Shown: positions 5,384-8,239 of the stretch, in pieces
Layout of the letters: each line of letters begins with the position of its first letter
Position numbering within the stretch: position 1 is the stretch's first letter
NCBI GenBank assembly: GCA_023140455.1
Contig: JAGLLQ010000145.1
Span: forward strand, 1-8,239
Source: Desulfobacteraceae bacterium
GTDB lineage: Bacteria; Desulfobacterota; Desulfobacteria; Desulfobacterales; Desulfobacteraceae
Reading direction: 5' to 3'
Length of the DNA stretch: 8,239 bases
Position numbers and translations under genes: made by a program
Notes under the pieces: model-generated
The model's database searches: none
What the model was told of the DNA's origin: nothing
The model's input: the letters and a program-made list of their open reading frames with translations, nothing else

Positions 5384-6580
5384 TTATTTTGAAACAAACT
5401 TAATAGTAAATGATTTATCTTTTACATTATAAAGTTCAATACCAAAGGAATTAAAAGTCTTTAGTAACAAAGCCTGTGCAAGTTTTTCTGCATTCCCTTT
5501 AAAAAGTATACTGACAACTGCCTGATCTGCACCCAGCTCTTTTGTCTGGACACTTTTAACACCCTCCATACCATTTAATGCTTTTCGAAGTAAAATAAAA
5601 CTTGAAAGATAGTCTTCACCCTCAATTCTTGTTTCAATATTCTGCTCTTTTTTAAGGATGTTCTCTTCCCAATATTTATTTGCACCTGTTATAATTTCTT
5701 CTGCAGCAAGTTTGCCAACTTCTACAAGTACCTTTTTATTGCCTTCAACATTGTCAAGGTTATTAGCAGTTGCTTTTAATTCAAAAGTCGTAATTTTCTT
5801 TTTGGTATTAACATTAAACATGTCAAGGACAATATCTGCCTCATAGATTTTCTCTTCACCCATTCTGTTTAATGCTTCAAAGGATTTTGCAGTTCCTGTA
5901 ATAACAAGATCTGCTTTAAGTTTTAATCCAAGTTTTATTGCAGCTGAGGTATCAGAAATAGAATTGAAAACTATTCCGTATTTCTTTAGATCAATTTTTC
6001 CTGTATTATTTCCAATGGCTACAAACTCTTCATCATTCATAAACTTAATAATTTCATTTGTAACCAGGGATTCATATGGTAAAGGATTCTTACCCCACCA
6101 GTGCTTTGGAAGAACATCCTGTTCGCTTTGTTCGCTTATCAGAAGAAGTACCATTGGCTTTTCTCTATGATTTTTAATTACTCCATATTTTTTCAGGTTT
6201 TTTTTAAGGAGTGTCAGATCAATTCGTGCTTTAACTGCTGCAACGTATTTAGTATCTTCTTTTAATTCTGCAATAACACTGTAGTTTAATATATATTTTG
6301 ATGGATTTGCCAAAACATTCCCATAAAGTATTCCAAGGTTAGATGCAAACAATTCAGACGTAAGTACCTCTGACACAGCTCTTTCCACAGATGATTTAAG
6401 AGCAGATGATACAGCTTCTTTTTTAATCTTTGGAGAAAATTCAGAGGCTATAACCTTTGTCCCTGTTGAAACTGTAGTGAATATTTTTTGGCTTTGCCTG
6501 GCTTGAACGTTTACAGTGCTTACAAACAACAGGCCTGATATTAAAATAAGAAAAATTAATTGTCTTTTCGTCTGAGTCAT
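5384..6580 (-). CDS. Exported protein of unknown function, FlgT/CsgG-like architecture
   Basis: I do not recognise a named gene. The 398-residue protein has a clear signal peptide: KRQ, a hydrophobic stretch about 8-22, and VQA at 25-27 as the cleavage site, with no lipobox cysteine, so it should be soluble in the periplasm. Three parts are visible. Residues 40-135 form a helix-rich region with EAVSSALKSSVERAVSEVL, then a beta-rich stretch ending LKKYGV. Residues 141-275 contain VLLLISEQ and AAIKLGLKLKADLVITGTA (213-231), the sort of segment found in CsgG/TolB-N/FlgT-middle folds. Residues 318-398 form a compact domain with IEGEDYLSSF, GMEGVKSVQ and LFKGNAEKLAQALL. This order recalls the flagellar protein FlgT and related envelope proteins, but that is a resemblance by eye. 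The gene is last in the rimO-ispB operon: 6 bp separate it from the ispB stop, and its ribosome site AAAGGT (6591-6596) lies inside the end of ispB. Confidence 0.75.
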   Translation of the reverse strand: MTQTKRQLIFLILISGLLFVSTVNVQARQSQKIFTTVSTGTKVIASEFSPKIKKEAVSSALKSSVERAVSEVLTSELFASNLGILYGNVLANPSKYILNYSVIAELKEDTKYVAAVKARIDLTLLKKNLKKYGVIKNHREKPMVLLLISEQSEQDVLPKHWWGKNPLPYESLVTNEIIKFMNDEEFVAIGNNTGKIDLKKYGIVFNSISDTSAAIKLGLKLKADLVITGTAKSFEALNRMGEEKIYEADIVLDMFNVNTKKKITTFELKATANNLDNVEGNKKVLVEVGKLAAEEIITGANKYWEENILKKEQNIETRIEGEDYLSSFILLRKALNGMEGVKSVQTKELGADQAVVSILFKGNAEKLAQALLLKTFNSFGIELYNVKDKSFTIKFVSK

Positions 6581-6586
6581 CTCTAT

Positions 6587-7582
6587 CTATACCTTTCTTT
6601 TAATGGAATAATCTGCAAGCATGGTTAACAATTCTTTTTGCTCTGATGGTTCAAATATTTCAAGACATATTTTTGCATTTTTAACATGCTCTATTGCTTT
6701 TATTTCAGTATATTCAATCCCTTTATATTCGTGAATCATTGAAACAAGCTTCTTAAAGTCTGCCTGATCAAATTCGACATCCTTAATCATTTTTTTAATA
6801 ATGACTTTATCTTCTTTTGAGGCTCTTTTAAGTGTTTTGATTAAAGGAAGGGTCAGTTTGCCCTCTCTTAAGTCTGCTCCAGGATTCTTCCCGAGAGTCT
6901 CAGCCTCTGAAGTATAATCAAGAAGATCATCTGCCATCTGGAAAGCCATACCAAGATGATGTCCATAATTGAACAAAGCATCTTCTTTCTCTTTTGGAGC
7001 ATCTGCAAGCAATGCACCGCACTTGCACGCTCCTTCAATAAGCACCGCTGTTTTACGTCTTATGATTTTTAAATATTCGTCTTCTGAAAGATCCGGGTTG
7101 CCTTTCTGACTTAATTGATCTATTTCACCCTGGGACATCTCTTCTGTAATACGGGAAATCACAGAAATAATATCAAGGTTTTCAGTTTTTGTGGCAATGC
7201 TTAAAGAACGGGCAAGAAGAAAATCACCAGTTAAAATAACTTTTGGAGCTTCCCATATTTTATGCGCTACTTTTTTGCCGCGTCTCAAATCTGCTTCATC
7301 TATGACATCATCATGCAAAAGTGTTGCCGCATGGAGATATTCAAACACAATTGCAAAATCAATTAAGGTGGCTGGCCCGGGTTTCTCTTTATATCCGCAC
7401 ATCTTTGCACTGAAAATCATTAAAAGAGGTCTTAGTCTTTTCCCATTACTAAACAAAAGATGACCTGCTATTTCACGGACAAGTTCAAGATTGGCATTTA
7501 GATTTTTTACAAGTGACTCTTCAATTTTTCCAAGATCACCTTGAATTTTTGCCATTACCATACTCTTTAAATCCTGGGTCAT
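6587..7582 (-). CDS. ispB: Long-chain all-trans polyprenyl diphosphate synthase (octaprenyl/heptaprenyl type)
   Basis: A 331-residue trans-prenyltransferase, the usual length for IspB-like enzymes. It extends farnesyl or geranyl diphosphate with isopentenyl diphosphate to give the side chain of menaquinone or ubiquinone. Key motifs: GKRLRP (47-52) for diphosphate binding, the first aspartate-rich motif DDVID (91-95) in LLHDDVIDEADLRRG, KTAVLIEGACKCGA (177-190), the second aspartate-rich motif DDLLD (218-222) in FQMADDLLDY, and GADLREGKLTLPLI (235-248). Residue -5 before the first motif is Ala86, not a bulky aromatic, which is typical of long-chain enzymes; the exact product length cannot be read. 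Its ATG overlaps the rimO stop as ATGA (7579-7582), with a strong ribosome site AGGGGA (7589-7594) inside rimO, so translation is likely coupled. The stop is TAG at 6587-6589. Confidence 0.9.
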   Translation of the reverse strand: MTQDLKSMVMAKIQGDLGKIEESLVKNLNANLELVREIAGHLLFSNGKRLRPLLMIFSAKMCGYKEKPGPATLIDFAIVFEYLHAATLLHDDVIDEADLRRGKKVAHKIWEAPKVILTGDFLLARSLSIATKTENLDIISVISRITEEMSQGEIDQLSQKGNPDLSEDEYLKIIRRKTAVLIEGACKCGALLADAPKEKEDALFNYGHHLGMAFQMADDLLDYTSEAETLGKNPGADLREGKLTLPLIKTLKRASKEDKVIIKKMIKDVEFDQADFKKLVSMIHEYKGIEYTEIKAIEHVKNAKICLEIFEPSEQKELLTMLADYSIKRKV

Positions 7583-8239
7583 GCAATTTCCCCTGCAATA
7601 TCATATTCATAAGCTTCTGTAATCTTTACATCAACAAAGGTCCCGATTTCAAGATCAAATCCATAAATAAATGTCAGCCCGTCAACTTCGGGAGCCTGAA
7701 AACGTGTTCTTCCAAGGTATATTCCATCATCAGATTTTTCTTCTACTAAAACTTTATAAGTTTTATCAATATGTTTCTGGTTGATGTTATATGATATCTG
7801 AGCCTGCTTTTCCATTATAATATCATGCCTTTGGACGGCAATATCATGGGGTACATGATTATCAAGGGCATGGGATTTTAAATCATCTGAATCAGAATAA
7901 GTAAAGACTCCAAGATGATCAAATTTAACATGTTCTATAAATTCCAATAAATCATTGAAATCTTCTTTGGTTTCACCCGGAAAACCTGTAATAATGGTGG
8001 TACGGAGAGCTGCTTTTGGGTCTTGCTCTCTAATATAACTAAAAAGATCATAAAGATCATCTTTTGAATAATCTCTTCCCATTCTTTTTAATATTTTTGA
8101 AGATGCATGCTGAACAGGCACATCAAAATATGAACAGATTTCAGGCAGGCTTATTACAGTGCTGATAATACTTTTACTCAAAGTTGAGGGATAAGTATAA
8201 AGGAGTCTTATCCATGGAGGTTCTGAAATTGGTAACTCT
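7579..8239 (-). CDS. rimO: RimO, ribosomal protein S12 methylthiotransferase (C-terminal half)
   Basis: The frame is open to the right edge, giving 219 C-terminal residues of a protein usually near 440; the N-terminal domain and the cysteine motif for the radical-SAM cluster are off the window. RimO adds a methylthio group to an aspartate of ribosomal protein S12. The visible part starts inside the radical-SAM barrel with EPPWIRLLYTYPS, then YFDVPVQHASSKILKRMGR, RTTIITGFPGETKEDF and DHLGVFTYSDSDD, all RimO-like. Residues about 155-219 of the visible part are the TRAM domain (YKVLVEEK, GRTRFQAPEVDGLTFIYG, GTFVDVKITEAYEYDIAGE). The motif QAPEVDG followed by YD near the end favours RimO over the tRNA enzyme MiaB. 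A TTG at 8181-8179 is not the start, because the conserved WIRLLY part lies upstream in the same frame. The stop overlaps the ispB start by four bases. Confidence 0.92.
   Translation of the reverse strand, partial: ELPISEPPWIRLLYTYPSTLSKSIISTVISLPEICSYFDVPVQHASSKILKRMGRDYSKDDLYDLFSYIREQDPKAALRTTIITGFPGETKEDFNDLLEFIEHVKFDHLGVFTYSDSDDLKSHALDNHVPHDIAVQRHDIIMEKQAQISYNINQKHIDKTYKVLVEEKSDDGIYLGRTRFQAPEVDGLTFIYGFDLEIGTFVDVKITEAYEYDIAGEIA

Noticed and set aside
8179..8181. TTG as the start of a short 200-residue protein
   Set aside because: The frame continues upstream to the window edge with RimO-conserved WIRLLY residues, so the gene is simply cut by the edge.

Overview
The window is AT-rich DNA from a Gram-negative bacterium that respires with quinones and probably lives anaerobically. 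The GlpA/GlpB-type anaerobic glycerol-3-phosphate (G3P) dehydrogenase, the Ugp G3P importer, the exported proteins and the AT-rich coding style would fit a low-GC Desulfobacterota (sulfate-reducer-like) genome. That placement is an inference from style and gene content, not a proof.

Layout, left to right. ugpB (minus, cut by the left edge) and ugpC (plus) diverge from a 231-bp AT-rich promoter region. ugpC runs tail to tail into glpR (minus, DeoR/GlpR-family repressor) with no base between their stop codons. glpR diverges from glpA-glpB (plus), which encode the two catalytic-side subunits of the anaerobic G3P dehydrogenase. glpB then meets, with a single base between stops, the end of a minus-strand operon. 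In transcription order that operon is rimO (cut by the right edge), a long-chain polyprenyl diphosphate synthase (ispB-like), and an exported protein of unknown function with a FlgT/CsgG-like look.

How it works together. Ugp would import G3P (or glycerophosphodiesters) from the periplasm, GlpAB would oxidise it to dihydroxyacetone phosphate, and GlpR would control both by sensing G3P. No glpC (the usual iron-sulfur/membrane-side subunit), glycerol kinase or glycerol facilitator is visible, so the locus looks built for ready-made G3P rather than glycerol. The prenyl synthase makes the side chain of the quinones that G3P dehydrogenase would reduce, but it is in a separate operon and the link may be chance.

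The best non-obvious signal is a 23-bp element (21 of 23 identical) present once upstream of ugpB and once upstream of glpA. It has the same orientation relative to each gene and lies over the predicted transcription start, so it is a candidate operator tying import and oxidation into one regulon. Otherwise the gene content is of known families. I see no tRNA, rRNA, CRISPR array, insertion sequence or phage gene.
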